Program-made: the position numbers and the translations under genes
Source of the DNA: Bacillota bacterium
GTDB taxonomy: Bacteria > Bacillota > Clostridia > Oscillospirales > Ruminococcaceae
NCBI GenBank assembly: GCA_023421245.1
Contig: JAEZTV010000013.1
Coordinates: forward strand, 1-46,785
Direction: 5' to 3'
Length of the DNA stretch: 46,785 nt
In this document: positions 14,210-22,670 of the stretch, piece after piece
Numbering within the stretch: the stretch's first letter is position 1
How the letters are laid out: each line of letters opens with the position of its first letter
The notes under the pieces: generated by a model
Seen by the model: only the letters and a program-made list of their open reading frames with translations
Told to the model about the DNA's origin: nothing
Databases searched by the model: none

Positions 14210-14470
14210 TTAGCCAACCTTATTAAGCTTTAATACAAGGCCGGATTTCTTTCTTGCCGCAGTGTTCTTATGCAGCAAGCCCTTCGCGCAGGCCTGATCG
14301 ATCTTTTTCACCGCAAGCCTTACCGCTGATTCTTTGTTTTCTGTGTTTGCGGTAATCGCAACATCAGCGTTCTTAATCATAGTTTTCAGACTGCTTTTTG
14401 CCGCCTTGTTTTTGGCGTATTTCATCTGATTAACCTTTACTCTCTTTTTTGCGGATTTAATATTAGGCAT
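14210..14470 (-). CDS. rpsT: 30S ribosomal protein S20
   Basis: An 86-residue, very basic protein starting MPNIKSAKKRVKVNQMKYAK, the S20 N-terminus, with the characteristic helical body rich in Lys and Ala and the ending LHKNTAARKKSGLVLKLNKV. S20 binds 16S rRNA early in 30S assembly. The ATG at 14470 follows AAGGAGGT by 6 bases; the in-frame upstream ATG at 14488 precedes that site and is rejected. It is divergent from gpr, as in many Clostridia where rpsT neighbours gpr. Confidence 0.97.
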   Translation of the reverse strand: MPNIKSAKKRVKVNQMKYAKNKAAKSSLKTMIKNADVAITANTENKESAVRLAVKKIDQACAKGLLHKNTAARKKSGLVLKLNKVG

Positions 14471-14664
14471 CGGCGCACCTCCTTGCATATGACAGTAATA
14501 TTTATGTTAGCATGAAACGGTTTAAAAATCAATAGGTTTTTCTCCATATTAATATTGTTTTTGAAAAAATAATCATGCATACAGTATCAAATACTACAAA
14601 AAGCGGCAGGTAACTGGCTGACGCTGCTTTCTAACAATAATAAGGATAGGATGGATGATACAAA

Positions 14665-15552
14665 ATGTCAAATCTAATGCGTACCGACCTTGCTGCCGAG
14701 ATGCGGGAGATGCTTGGCGCGGGAGAACTGGAAGGGGTTAAAAGCATGCAGGAAAGGTTTGAGAACATCTCAATTTCACGCATTCGAATCCTCAACGAGG
14801 CAGGAGCAAAGCATCTGGGTAAGCCGGTGGGGACGTATGTTACGATTCAATCGCCGCCGTTTGGCGGAAGCGTGGACGCGTCTTATGAAGAGATTGAACT
14901 GATTGCCAAGGAAGTAGCCGCCATGCTGCCCCAAAGCCCGCAGCTTGTGATGGTGGTGGGGCTTGGCAACCGCGGCATTACACCCGACGCCCTGGGACCG
15001 GATACCGCAGGGCAGATTCTCGCCACCCGCCACATCACAAAAGACGTAGCAGAGCAGGCAGGGCTTGGCGACCTGCGTGCCGTGGCAGTGCTTGCCCCCG
15101 GCGTGCTTGGCCAGACAGGCGTGGAAACAGGGGAGATTGTCGCGTCGATTGTACACGAGATACGCCCTTCGGCGGTGATTGTAGTAGACGCGCTTGCCGC
15201 CAAGAGCGTAGAGCGGCTTGGCTGTACCATACAGATTTCGGATGTCGGCATTGTGCCGGGCAGCGGGGTGAGCAACGCGCGCAAGGCGCTTAACCGCGAA
15301 ACGCTTGGCGTACCGGTGATTGCGGTGGGGGTGCCGACGGTGGTGGACGCCGCAACCCTTGCCGTAGACCTGCTGGAAACCGAGGACGAAGAAACCATAA
15401 ACAAGGTAACCCCGCGCGGTGCGTCGATGATGGTCACGCCGCGCGAGGTGGATGTAATGATTGAACGGGCAAGCAAGGTGCTGGGGCTTGCGCTTAACAA
15501 GGCGATGCAGCCCGAAATGGCGCTGGAGGATATTCAGATGCTGGTAGGCTAG
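14665..15552 (+). CDS. gpr: Spore germination protease GPR
   Basis: A 295-residue peptidase of family A25. It is made as a zymogen in the forespore and, at germination, starts degradation of the small acid-soluble spore proteins that coat the spore DNA. Visible hallmarks: N-terminal RTDLAAEM propeptide-like sequence, MVVGLGNRGITPDALGPDTA near 93-112, ATRHITKDV, VLAPGVLGQTGVETGEI, and DALAAKSVERLG followed by IQISDVGIVPGSGVSN. A GGATGG site lies about 10 bases upstream. Its end is only 9 bases from the end of the convergent spoIIP gene; the gpr-spoIIP neighbourhood is conserved in spore formers. Presence argues for real sporulation capacity. Confidence 0.96.
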   Translation: MSNLMRTDLAAEMREMLGAGELEGVKSMQERFENISISRIRILNEAGAKHLGKPVGTYVTIQSPPFGGSVDASYEEIELIAKEVAAMLPQSPQLVMVVGLGNRGITPDALGPDTAGQILATRHITKDVAEQAGLGDLRAVAVLAPGVLGQTGVETGEIVASIVHEIRPSAVIVVDALAAKSVERLGCTIQISDVGIVPGSGVSNARKALNRETLGVPVIAVGVPTVVDAATLAVDLLETEDEETINKVTPRGASMMVTPREVDVMIERASKVLGLALNKAMQPEMALEDIQMLVG

Positions 15553-15561
15553 GCAAACATC

Positions 15562-16704
15562 CTATTGCCCCGGGTATTTGTTGAATAAGCTGACAAGGCT
15601 TTTGCCGACAAGCTCCCCAGCGTATTGTGCCTCCGCGAGGGTGTTGCCGTGGCTGCCCACCTCTAAGAGCAGGGCGCCGGTGCTTAGATGCTGGTTGTAT
15701 CGCCGGTAGCAGAACATCACGGGACGGGTAAGCCCCGGGTAGAGTGTCTCCATCTCATTTTGCAGGCGCACGGCAAAGCGCAGGTTTGATTTCCAGCCGG
15801 GATACCCCATCGTACCGTCATCACAGCCCGAGATAATCATCACCTGTGCCGCATCTTTTCCGTTTATGGCGGTAACGGTACTAAGGCGGCTGCCGTCCCG
15901 TTCAATCGCATCTCGATGGATATCAAGCACCACCTTAATGGTAGGGTACTCTTTAAGATAGTCGCCAATGGTTTTTGCACTGCGGTTGTAGCTGCCGTTG
16001 TACGAGGGATAGTCATGCGCGGTGGTGTCATGCAGTGTTGCGATTCCGGCACTCTCAAGCTGGGCGGCAATAATCTTGCCCACGCTGACGATGTTTTGGC
16101 CGTTGTTCTGCGAACGGCTGTTGTAGCCCTTGTCAAAGTAATCGGTACGGCTTTCAAACGCCTCGGTGGCATGGGTGTGATAGATTAAAACCTGCGGCTT
16201 TTTATTTTTATAAATGCGAAAGGCGATATCCTTGTTCATGTATTCCTGTACCTTGGCGGCGGAGAGCTTGGTGGAGTTTTTTATCACCCCATTTCCATAG
16301 TCGAGAAACAGTGCGCCTGTGGCACCGGTAAGGTTTAGGTTTTCCCGCAGGATAATACCGGCATTTGCGGGCAGTCCCGAAGCGGCTGCGGCAGCCTCAG
16401 GCTCCGATACCGCTGCCGAGCTTGTGCCCGGATCGGCGATGCTTTCCGCCGGAGTGCTGCCTTGTTGGATGGGGTGGCTGACAATGTCGGGCAGGTACAC
16501 CTCATCGTCGCTTAGGTCTAAGTCTCCGTAAAAAAATGAAAGGCTTCCGTCGGGCAGTGCGGTACCGGCGGAAAGCGCCACGATGCGACCGCTCAGACTG
16601 CCATCCAGGCGAAAAGCCTGATATACTGTAAAAAAGCCCGCCCCCAGTACAACCAGAGCCAGAACGGTCGGAATATATCGGTATATATCAAATCGTTTTC
16701 GCAT
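15562..16704 (-). CDS. spoIIP: Stage II sporulation protein P
   Basis: A 380-residue SpoIIP, the amidase/endopeptidase that works with SpoIID and SpoIIM to remove septal peptidoglycan during engulfment. It begins with a basic segment and one membrane anchor (about 12-32: IPTVLALVVLGAGFFTVYQAF), then an Ala/Ser-rich linker, then the SpoIIP catalytic domain with VLIYHTHATEAF near 175 and IKVVLDIHRDAI near 255, which supply the predicted zinc-binding His/Glu residues. GGAGGT lies 5 bases before the ATG. It converges on gpr rather than following it, unlike the co-oriented arrangement known from Bacillus. Confidence 0.93.
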   Translation of the reverse strand: MRKRFDIYRYIPTVLALVVLGAGFFTVYQAFRLDGSLSGRIVALSAGTALPDGSLSFFYGDLDLSDDEVYLPDIVSHPIQQGSTPAESIADPGTSSAAVSEPEAAAAASGLPANAGIILRENLNLTGATGALFLDYGNGVIKNSTKLSAAKVQEYMNKDIAFRIYKNKKPQVLIYHTHATEAFESRTDYFDKGYNSRSQNNGQNIVSVGKIIAAQLESAGIATLHDTTAHDYPSYNGSYNRSAKTIGDYLKEYPTIKVVLDIHRDAIERDGSRLSTVTAINGKDAAQVMIISGCDDGTMGYPGWKSNLRFAVRLQNEMETLYPGLTRPVMFCYRRYNQHLSTGALLLEVGSHGNTLAEAQYAGELVGKSLVSLFNKYPGQ

Positions 16705-16737
16705 AAGCGACCTCCGCGGCGCGACTTAAGCTATGGG

Positions 16738-16834
16738 CTGCGCAGGCGTGGCTTTGTCCAATATGCCGGTGTCGCCTCTACCTCAGATTAATTGGGATAA
16801 AGCCTGCGCAGGTACTATTATACTATGCGCAGGC
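16738..16834. repeat. Three copies of TGCGCAGGC upstream of spoIIP
   Basis: TGCGCAGGC occurs at 16739-16747 and 16826-16834, and inverted (GCCTGCGCA) at 16802-16810, where it is part of the perfect palindrome CCTGCGCAGG (16803-16812). A TATAAT on the minus strand lies between them (16822-16817). This 297-base gap between spoIIP and the next gene holds nothing else recognisable. Confidence 0.5.
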
Positions 16835-17001
16835 AGTGCGGTTTAGACTGCCTTGTATGGACAGCATAGACGTGGTTTTAAACGGCAGGTATTGCTTGCG
16901 CGGTAAAGCGGCGGCTCAAAAACAGACTTTGCCCAGCTTTTAAGTGAAAATAGTATGATAGCAGATGGCCTGCTGCCAAAAGCGTGAAAGGAGAGCCGGT
17001 A

Positions 17002-17340
17002 ATGAAAAGATGGGTTCGGATTTTTGCGGGGGCGTTTTTCGTCACAGCAATTCTTGTATCGGTGCTGGGCGCGCTGTACTACTGTGAGCAGAACGCGCAG
17101 GCTGTGATGGCAGACGAGAGCTCGCAGCTGTTTGCGGTGGTAATTGCCGATAACTCGAACACGGTTTCCCTGACCATGCTGGGGGAACAATACCGGCTGG
17201 ACTGCACACCGCTTGCAAGCGCCGAAGAGGTACGCCGGCGCTGCTATTATCTGTTGCCCATGAGCGTAAAGCTGATGGAGCAGGCGGTATGCCATACGGT
17301 AAATGAGCTTAATGCGCTTGCAACCCGCGCTGCGGGCTAA
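17002..17340 (+). CDS. Small membrane-anchored protein, unknown function
   Basis: A 112-residue protein with a basic N-terminus (MKRWVR) and one hydrophobic helix (about 6-26), then an extracytoplasmic-looking domain of about 85 residues with a beta-like stretch (LFAVVIADNSNTVSLTML) and a Cys-containing helical end. GAAAGGAG lies 8 bases before the ATG at 17002; an in-frame ATG at 16984 overlaps that site and is rejected. A very strong terminator follows. I do not recognise the family. It neighbours spoIIP divergently; a link with sporulation is possible but unsupported. Confidence 0.7.
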   Translation: MKRWVRIFAGAFFVTAILVSVLGALYYCEQNAQAVMADESSQLFAVVIADNSNTVSLTMLGEQYRLDCTPLASAEEVRRRCYYLLPMSVKLMEQAVCHTVNELNALATRAAG

Positions 17341-17354
17341 GCATGGCGGCCGCA

Positions 17355-17394
17355 ACAAACAGGCGGGTCATCGAAAGATGACCCGCCTGTTTGT
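17355..17394. terminator. Bidirectional terminator with 18-bp perfect stem and GAAA loop
   Basis: Bases 17355-17372 and 17377-17394 pair perfectly around the GNRA loop GAAA, with TTTGT at the 3' edge in both directions. It separates two convergent genes. Confidence 0.92.
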
Positions 17395-17426
17395 ATTCGC
17401 TTTATGCCGGCATACGCGGCACAGTA

Positions 17427-17900
17427 TTAAAGCAGCTTTCTTTCTTCGGCGCATGTTGCATCGTCAAGCAGGCGCAAGCTGCCCTTATACTCCGCCAATT
17501 CGATTTCACAGCCCTTGCCGAGCACGATGTTGTTGCCGCGCACCACCTTTGCCGTGGTGTTCTCAAGGCTGATTTCGTTGCCTTCAATCAGCTCGGCCTC
17601 GAGCCGCGCATGGTATCGCCGCAACCCGAAGATGGAAGGCAGAAGCCCAAACCAAAAGGGCTTGCTCCTTACCGCAATGCGCTCGCCGCCAATTTCCTGC
17701 GCACGGCTTCTGTTGGAGCGCAGGCAGATATTGATGTCGTCGGCGTTAAGCAACCCGCCTACGGCAAACGAGCCTTCCAGATTGAACTGTTCTGCGTTGC
17801 AATCGCCGCCCACCTTGACAGAACCCAGAACCTTCATGTTTTGCGCATTGAGACTGCCCTTTACATCGGTTGAGCCCGACACCTCCATGCTTGTGCACAC
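17427..17900 (-). CDS. Bactofilin-like polymer-forming protein, 5' end unclear
   Basis: From a GTG at 17900 the frame encodes 157 residues with a repeating beta-helix pattern: MEVSGSTDVKGSL, MKVLGSVKVGG, FNLEGSFAVGGLLNADDINI, about one turn per 15-20 residues, as in bactofilin/polymer-forming cytoskeletal proteins. A middle insert (IGGERIAVRSKPFWFG) and a second short repeat block (LIEGNEISLENTTAKVVRGN) follow, as in a clostridial subgroup. The frame clearly continues upstream with matching repeats (NDGSGAIDGDLRAGTLETSG, to about 17990) and stays open to a stop near 18080, but has no ATG, GTG or TTG there and no ribosome binding site. The gene is therefore either 5'-truncated or frameshifted, or starts in an unusual way. 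Confidence 0.7.
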   Translation of the reverse strand: MCTSMEVSGSTDVKGSLNAQNMKVLGSVKVGGDCNAEQFNLEGSFAVGGLLNADDINICLRSNRSRAQEIGGERIAVRSKPFWFGLLPSIFGLRRYHARLEAELIEGNEISLENTTAKVVRGNNIVLGKGCEIELAEYKGSLRLLDDATCAEERKLL

Positions 17901-18238
17901 TACGTTGGAACCGAAGGAGGCCGATCCGCTTGTCTCAAGCGTACCGGCGCGCAGATCGCCATCTATGGCGCCCGAACCGTCATTGTTACGTTGTAAAGAA
18001 GTTTTTTCGGCGTGCCGATGCAGCAGGCAGACGCTTGGTTTATACCGGCTGCGGTAGAGTATCAGTCGATTTTATAACAGTCGCTGCAATCAGTGCGGCA
18101 GGCAAAATCCGCTACACGCAGGCGTGCTGACCGGCTGCAAGCCTGCTCGCATAACCACGCGGCAGGAAAACGTATTTATTTTCAGTATTGTGGTGACGTA
18201 TATTTACAATATGTCAACAACCGCGTTACAACTGTAAC

Positions 18239-18267
18239 TTGCGTGCATTTCATCGACGTGATACACT
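18239..18267 (+). promoter_or_regulatory. Possible promoter of hflK-hflC
   Basis: TTGCGT (18239-18244) and TACACT (18262-18267) are 17 bases apart, 39 bases before the hflK ATG. The gap 17991-18305 otherwise shows only short hairpins. Confidence 0.5.
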
Positions 18268-18305
18268 AAAGTAAAATAAATACGAATAAAGGAGAAAAGG
18301 ATTTT

Positions 18306-19217
18306 ATGGGCAAAAAGAATGCGGCAAAAAGCATTGCGGTTGCCGTCGTCATTGTTGTTTTGGTGATGATTGTGTTTGCCAACTCGTTTTATACGATTAA
18401 TACTGGGCAGGAGGTTGTCATCCAGCGCTTTGGTGCATATGTAGAGACCGTATCCCGTCCGGGCGTTAACTTCAAGCTCCCCTTTATTGATAAGAAGACG
18501 GTGGTGGATGTCAATGGAATCTACCGCATGGAGTTTGGCTTTCAAACCGTGCGCGCCAATGAGTATATCGATGATTATGAAGGTGCCAAGATGCTGACGA
18601 GCGATGAAAACATTGCGCTTGTCGAAACGATTGTGCAGTATCAGATTAAGGATTCCAGAGATTATCTGTTTCAGATCAACAACATTGAAAATACCCTGCG
18701 TGTAATTTCGGAATCGGCCATCCGCCGCGTGGTGGCAAGCCATACGCTGGACGAATCGCTCACCGAGAACAAGTCGGGCGTTCAGACCGAGATTTTGCAG
18801 GACCTACAGCTGTTGTGCGACAAATACGAAAGTGGCATTAAGATTATCAACGTTCAGCTGCAGGATGTTAACCCGCCCACCGAGGTGGATGAGGCGTTCC
18901 GCGATGTAGCGGGCGCAATCGAGGATAAGAATGCATACATCAACGAGGCAAACGCCTACCGCAACGAGGTCATTCCCACCGCGCGCGGCGAGGCGGCTAC
19001 TGCCGTAAACTCCGCAAACGCATACGCTGCCAACCGTGTAGCGGCAGCCGAGGCAGAGGTAACCGCATACGAGCAGCTGTACGAGCGGTATGCCGAAGGC
19101 ACGCGTACCACCCGTGCGAGAATGTACCTGGAAACAATGTCCCAGGTTCTCAAGGGCGTGGATATTTATATTATGGATGATGAGAACGGCGTTAAGCTGT
19201 TTAGCATGAGCAACTAA
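18306..19217 (+). CDS. hflK: SPFH/band 7 protein HflK
   Basis: A 303-residue inner-membrane SPFH protein with one N-terminal helix (about 10-28). The band 7 domain begins with SFYTINTGQEVVIQRFGAY and continues through NFKLPFIDKKTVVDVNG and LTSDENIALVETIVQYQIKD. The helical tail contains the HflK motif VDEAFRDVAGAIEDKNAYINEA, then NEVIPTARGEA. HflK and HflC assemble a large cage that in Proteobacteria surrounds the FtsH protease and limits its access to membrane substrates. GGAGAAAAGG lies upstream of the ATG. hflC follows after 18 bases. No FtsH is in the window. Confidence 0.92.
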   Translation: MGKKNAAKSIAVAVVIVVLVMIVFANSFYTINTGQEVVIQRFGAYVETVSRPGVNFKLPFIDKKTVVDVNGIYRMEFGFQTVRANEYIDDYEGAKMLTSDENIALVETIVQYQIKDSRDYLFQINNIENTLRVISESAIRRVVASHTLDESLTENKSGVQTEILQDLQLLCDKYESGIKIINVQLQDVNPPTEVDEAFRDVAGAIEDKNAYINEANAYRNEVIPTARGEAATAVNSANAYAANRVAAAEAEVTAYEQLYERYAEGTRTTRARMYLETMSQVLKGVDIYIMDDENGVKLFSMSN

Positions 19218-19235
19218 CAAAGGAGGGTTTACCGA

Positions 19236-20246
19236 ATGGATAACGTATATAACGCCGATTTTTCGGGGAAGCAGCCCAAAGCGGTGGATGTTGACAAGGC
19301 GCTGCGTAAAACAGGCAAGCTTATTCTGCTTGCCGCTATCGCGCTCTTTATTCTGATTGTTATTTCACAATCGTTTTATACAGTTGACGAAACAGAACAT
19401 GTGATTAAATACCGCTTTAGCGAGATTGTTGAAGTGGATGTCAACAATCTGACCGACGCGGAGTTTGCCTCATTGCAAAGCAGTGACCGTTACCGTACCA
19501 TTAAGCTGCGGCAGGGCGCGGGGCTGCGCTTTAAGATACCGTTTGTTGAGAAGATTGAAAAGCTGGATAACCGCCTGATTACATACGACACCCTCCCCCG
19601 CGAGGTTATTACGGTCGATAAAAAGAAGATTATTCTTGACAACAACGCCCAGTGGTGGATTGTGGACCCTGTACAGTTTAAGATTACGATGAACACCGTA
19701 AACGCGGCAAGCCAGCGTGTAGAAGATTTGATGTATTCCAAGATGAACGAAAAGGTGGGCCAGACCACGGCAAACACCCTGATTTCGAACAAGGAATACG
19801 TGTCGAACATGCTGGAAGAAAAGACGCAGGAGCTTAATGTGATGATGACATCCTATGGCATCCGCGTGCTGGATATTCAGATACGCCGCACCGACCTGCC
19901 CACCGAGAACAACGAAAACATCTACAACCGCATGCGTACCGAGCGCGAGCAGATGGCGCGCCAGTACCGCAGCGAGGGCAAGGAAGAGGCCGAGATTATT
20001 CGCTCGGGAGCTGATTACGAGGCGGCGAAGATTGCGGCGGAGGCAAACGCCGAAGCACAGCGCATTCGCGGTAAGGGTGATGCGGACGCCGCTCAGATCT
20101 ATAACCGTGCCTACAACAAGGACCCTGAGTTTTACGAGTTTTACAAAACACTCGAAACCTACCGCCAGACACTGCCCGACAGCGGGGCGAAGATAGTAAT
20201 AAGCCCCGACAGCGAGTTTGCAAAGTATTTATACGGCGCGGAGTAA
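19236..20246 (+). CDS. hflC: SPFH/band 7 protein HflC
   Basis: A 336-residue partner of HflK. One membrane helix (about 28-48) is followed by a band 7 domain starting SFYTVDETEHVIKYRFSEI, with GLRFKIPFVEKIEKLDNRL, then the tail with MRTEREQMARQYRSEGKEEA and the HflC-specific AEAQRIRGKGDADAAQIYNR. The preserved R-x-E-R-E-x-x-A-R segment distinguishes HflC from HflK. The final residues ISPDSEFAKYLYG also match the family. AAAGGAGG lies upstream of the ATG. A hairpin terminator at 20255-20287 follows. Expected role: membrane-protein quality control with FtsH. Confidence 0.92.
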   Translation: MDNVYNADFSGKQPKAVDVDKALRKTGKLILLAAIALFILIVISQSFYTVDETEHVIKYRFSEIVEVDVNNLTDAEFASLQSSDRYRTIKLRQGAGLRFKIPFVEKIEKLDNRLITYDTLPREVITVDKKKIILDNNAQWWIVDPVQFKITMNTVNAASQRVEDLMYSKMNEKVGQTTANTLISNKEYVSNMLEEKTQELNVMMTSYGIRVLDIQIRRTDLPTENNENIYNRMRTEREQMARQYRSEGKEEAEIIRSGADYEAAKIAAEANAEAQRIRGKGDADAAQIYNRAYNKDPEFYEFYKTLETYRQTLPDSGAKIVISPDSEFAKYLYGAE

Positions 20247-20254
20247 ACGAATGA

Positions 20255-20287
20255 ACACGGCGAAAAGCACAGTGCTTTTCGCCGTGT
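20255..20287 (+). terminator. Terminator after hflC
   Basis: The 16-base arms 20255-20270 and 20272-20287 are perfectly complementary (a single central A), followed by TGTTGC. It begins 9 bases after the hflC stop. Confidence 0.75.
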
Positions 20288-20322
20288 TGTTGCATGAAAA
20301 TCATTGTTTGGAGGCAACAGCC

Positions 20323-20811
20323 ATGGATAAAAAACAAGCGGTATACAAACTGCTTGACGAGCGTAACATCGTATTCGAAGCGGTGGAGCATCCTGCGGTG
20401 TACACCATAGAGGAGATGGACGCCCTTACCCTGCCGCACCCGGAAGCTGTGGTGAAAAACCTGTTTCTGCGCGATGCCAAGGGAAAGCGTCACTTTCTGG
20501 TGGTGATGGACAAGAATAAGAGCGCCGACCTTAAACGGCTGCGGGATGAGATCGGCTGTACCGCACTCAGCTTCGCGTCTGAAGAGCGGCTTGCAAAATA
20601 TCTTGCGCTCACAAAAGGCGAGGTTACTCCGTTTGGGGTGCTTAATGACGAAGAGCGGGCAGTGGAGGTGTTCTTTGACCGTGACCTTGAAAACAGGCCG
20701 CTGCTTGGCGTACACCCAAACGATAACACCGCAACCGTGTTTGTTTCGTTTGCCGGCCTTTGGCGGGTGCTCAAAGAGCACGGCAGCCCGCTTGGGCTTG
20801 TAAAACTATAA
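20323..20811 (+). CDS. YbaK/EbsC-type prolyl-tRNA editing protein (PrdX/ProXp-like)
   Basis: A 162-residue free-standing editing domain related to the INS domain of prolyl-tRNA synthetase. Family features: an N-terminal helix (KQAVYKLLDERNIVFEAVEHPAV), TIEEMDALTLPHPEAVVKNLFLRDAKGKRH with the lysine of VVKNLF that contacts the substrate, then LALTKGEVTPFGVLNDEERAVEVFFD with the GxVTPFG loop, and the ending HPNDNTATVFVSFAGL. It hydrolyses mischarged alanyl-tRNA(Pro) or similar. The ATG at 20323 follows GGAGG by 8 bases; the upstream open frame crosses the hflC terminator and is rejected. Confidence 0.9.
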   Translation: MDKKQAVYKLLDERNIVFEAVEHPAVYTIEEMDALTLPHPEAVVKNLFLRDAKGKRHFLVVMDKNKSADLKRLRDEIGCTALSFASEERLAKYLALTKGEVTPFGVLNDEERAVEVFFDRDLENRPLLGVHPNDNTATVFVSFAGLWRVLKEHGSPLGLVKL

Positions 20812-20853
20812 CAAAAAAGGCAGATTAGCACCGCCAGAACGGCCCCAGAATAA

Positions 20854-20882
20854 TTGACATTTTAAATGGAATCATGTATCAT
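20854..20882 (+). promoter_or_regulatory. Sigma-A promoter of the binding protein/two-component operon
   Basis: TTGACA (20854-20859) and TATCAT (20877-20882) with a 17-base spacer. It predicts a leader of about 145 bases before the solute-binding protein gene. Confidence 0.7.
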
Positions 20883-21032
20883 AACAATACTTGGTATGGT
20901 TATAATTTCTAACTTTTTGATGTATTTCCCGCATTTGCGGCCGTGTGACCCAAACATTCAACACCGGGCAGACTCTCATAGGGGGAACGCTTTGTTTATC
21001 ACAATTACAACCCGCAAGGGAGGGTGTTGGCA

Positions 21033-22382
21033 ATGAAACGTTACGGATGGCTTTTTGTGTTTTTGCTGATTGCTGCGGTGATGATTGCGGTATCGATACA
21101 GGGTATGCACACGAGCACGGTGCCCGTTATGGATGCACAACCAGTCGAAACGGATACGCAGCAGATTGAGATTGTTTTTATGAACAGCTGGGGCGGGCTG
21201 GACGGCCGCGCACAGCTGTTACAAAAGCTGTTAGACGAGTTTATGGCGCAAAACCCCGGTGTTACGGTTAAAAATGCCTCGGTATACGGCGATGATTTTC
21301 TGCCGAGCATCAAAACAAGGTTTGCGTTGGGCGACGAACCCGATGTATTTGGGTTATGGCCGGGTTCGGATATCCGCAGCCTGATAGAGGCGGGGAAGGT
21401 TGCCGACCTAACCGCAATGATTGATGGGGGATCGAGTGCATGCGGCCAATACTCCGCTGCTTCTAACGGTACGGAAGAAAGCCTTGCGTTTAAGAACAGC
21501 TTTAATAAAGAGATGTGGCAGTATGTTACAGTTGATAACCGTATTTTCGGGCTGCCGGTTGAGATTATTTTTGAGGCGCTGTTTGTCAATAAAGATATTT
21601 TTTATGTTTACGGATTGAGTGCGCCCACCACCTATGAAGAGCTGCTGAAGGTCTCTGAAATTCTCGGCGGCAAAGGGATCATTCCCATTGCTTATAACAG
21701 CGAGCCGGAGGGCAGCTACCTTTACCAAAACCTTGTGATGATGCTGGGCGGCAAAGAAGGGGTAGAAAATCCGATTCAAAACAACCAGATTAACAGCTGT
21801 TACATACAAGGCATGTACCTGATGCGTGAGCTGTACCAAAGAGGGGCTTTTCCGGACGATTACTATACCTTAACAAGCCACGAACGCAACAGCCTGTTTA
21901 CGCAGAAAAAGGCCGCGATGATTGTGCAGGGTTCATGGTTTGTGTCGGATGTCGTATTAGACCCGTCGGTTGATATTATCCCGTTTCCGACATACACGAA
22001 AACCCAGGACCCCGCCGATATGGTGTATGGTATGGGCTGCGGCATCTTTTATGCAAGCAGCAAGGCAATGCGCGATCCCACTAAAACCGCCGCAGTGCAG
22101 AAGCTGCTGCGCTTTTTAGCCTCGAAGCAAACAGCGGCAACACTTGCCGAGCGAACGGGTATGATCAGCAATGTGGATATTGGGCAGTATAATATCACCT
22201 ACAACCATCTGACCCAGAAGGGGCTTGCACTGGTAGACAGCGCAAATGCATTGGTAGGGCCTGTCGACAGCTTTATTGACCGTACGGTGTGGGAGGATGT
22301 TATTATCAAGCAGTTCCCCTATGTGCTGCAGGGGAAACTTTCACCCGAGGAGCTGTGGGCGGAAGCTCTTGGCAACCGTTAA
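21033..22382 (+). CDS. Membrane-anchored family 1 solute-binding protein, probable sugar sensor
   Basis: A 449-residue extracellular solute-binding protein of the ABC carbohydrate type. A short basic start and hydrophobic helix (about 4-24) form a signal anchor, but no lipobox Cys is present, unlike the second binding protein of this locus. The mature part has IEIVFMNSWGGLDGRAQLLQ near 45-64, then LLDEFMAQNPGVTV, and later GSWFVSDVV and the ending SPEELWAEALGN, all normal for family 1. The ATG at 21033 follows GGGAGGGT. It is separated from its nearest permease by the kinase and regulator genes, so it may bind ligand for the YesM-type kinase rather than for uptake. That role is an inference. 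Confidence 0.88.
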   Translation: MKRYGWLFVFLLIAAVMIAVSIQGMHTSTVPVMDAQPVETDTQQIEIVFMNSWGGLDGRAQLLQKLLDEFMAQNPGVTVKNASVYGDDFLPSIKTRFALGDEPDVFGLWPGSDIRSLIEAGKVADLTAMIDGGSSACGQYSAASNGTEESLAFKNSFNKEMWQYVTVDNRIFGLPVEIIFEALFVNKDIFYVYGLSAPTTYEELLKVSEILGGKGIIPIAYNSEPEGSYLYQNLVMMLGGKEGVENPIQNNQINSCYIQGMYLMRELYQRGAFPDDYYTLTSHERNSLFTQKKAAMIVQGSWFVSDVVLDPSVDIIPFPTYTKTQDPADMVYGMGCGIFYASSKAMRDPTKTAAVQKLLRFLASKQTAATLAERTGMISNVDIGQYNITYNHLTQKGLALVDSANALVGPVDSFIDRTVWEDVIIKQFPYVLQGKLSPEELWAEALGNR

Positions 22383-22465
22383 TGCCCGAGTATCTGCAAA
22401 AACCGTTTGCGGCCGCTTTCGTTTTATAGTCAATCACCCCCTGTGAAAACAAGCCCTTATTTTAG

Positions 22466-22505
22466 GACGGCGGGTGGCGTCCGCCGCACGCCCGATGGCG
22501 TGTTG
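22466..22505 (+). other. Two adjacent GC-rich hairpins between binding protein and kinase genes
   Basis: CGGCGG/CCGCCG and then CACGCC/GGCGTG can form small hairpins in the 288-base gap 22383-22670. There is no T-run, so partial termination or RNA stabilisation is possible. No gene was seen here. Confidence 0.35.
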
Positions 22506-22670
22506 ACCGCACTATAAACGGTAACAAACCCACCTGAAATGCGGGCGCTGCACGGAATTCTGTGCGAAGTTTGTTCAGTAAAACAACTGTACGCGCAACC
22601 CCCGCAAAGCAAACGGTGTTATACCGTATGTTTTTCGGGGGAAAGTGCCGTTAAAAAGGATGGCAACGAC

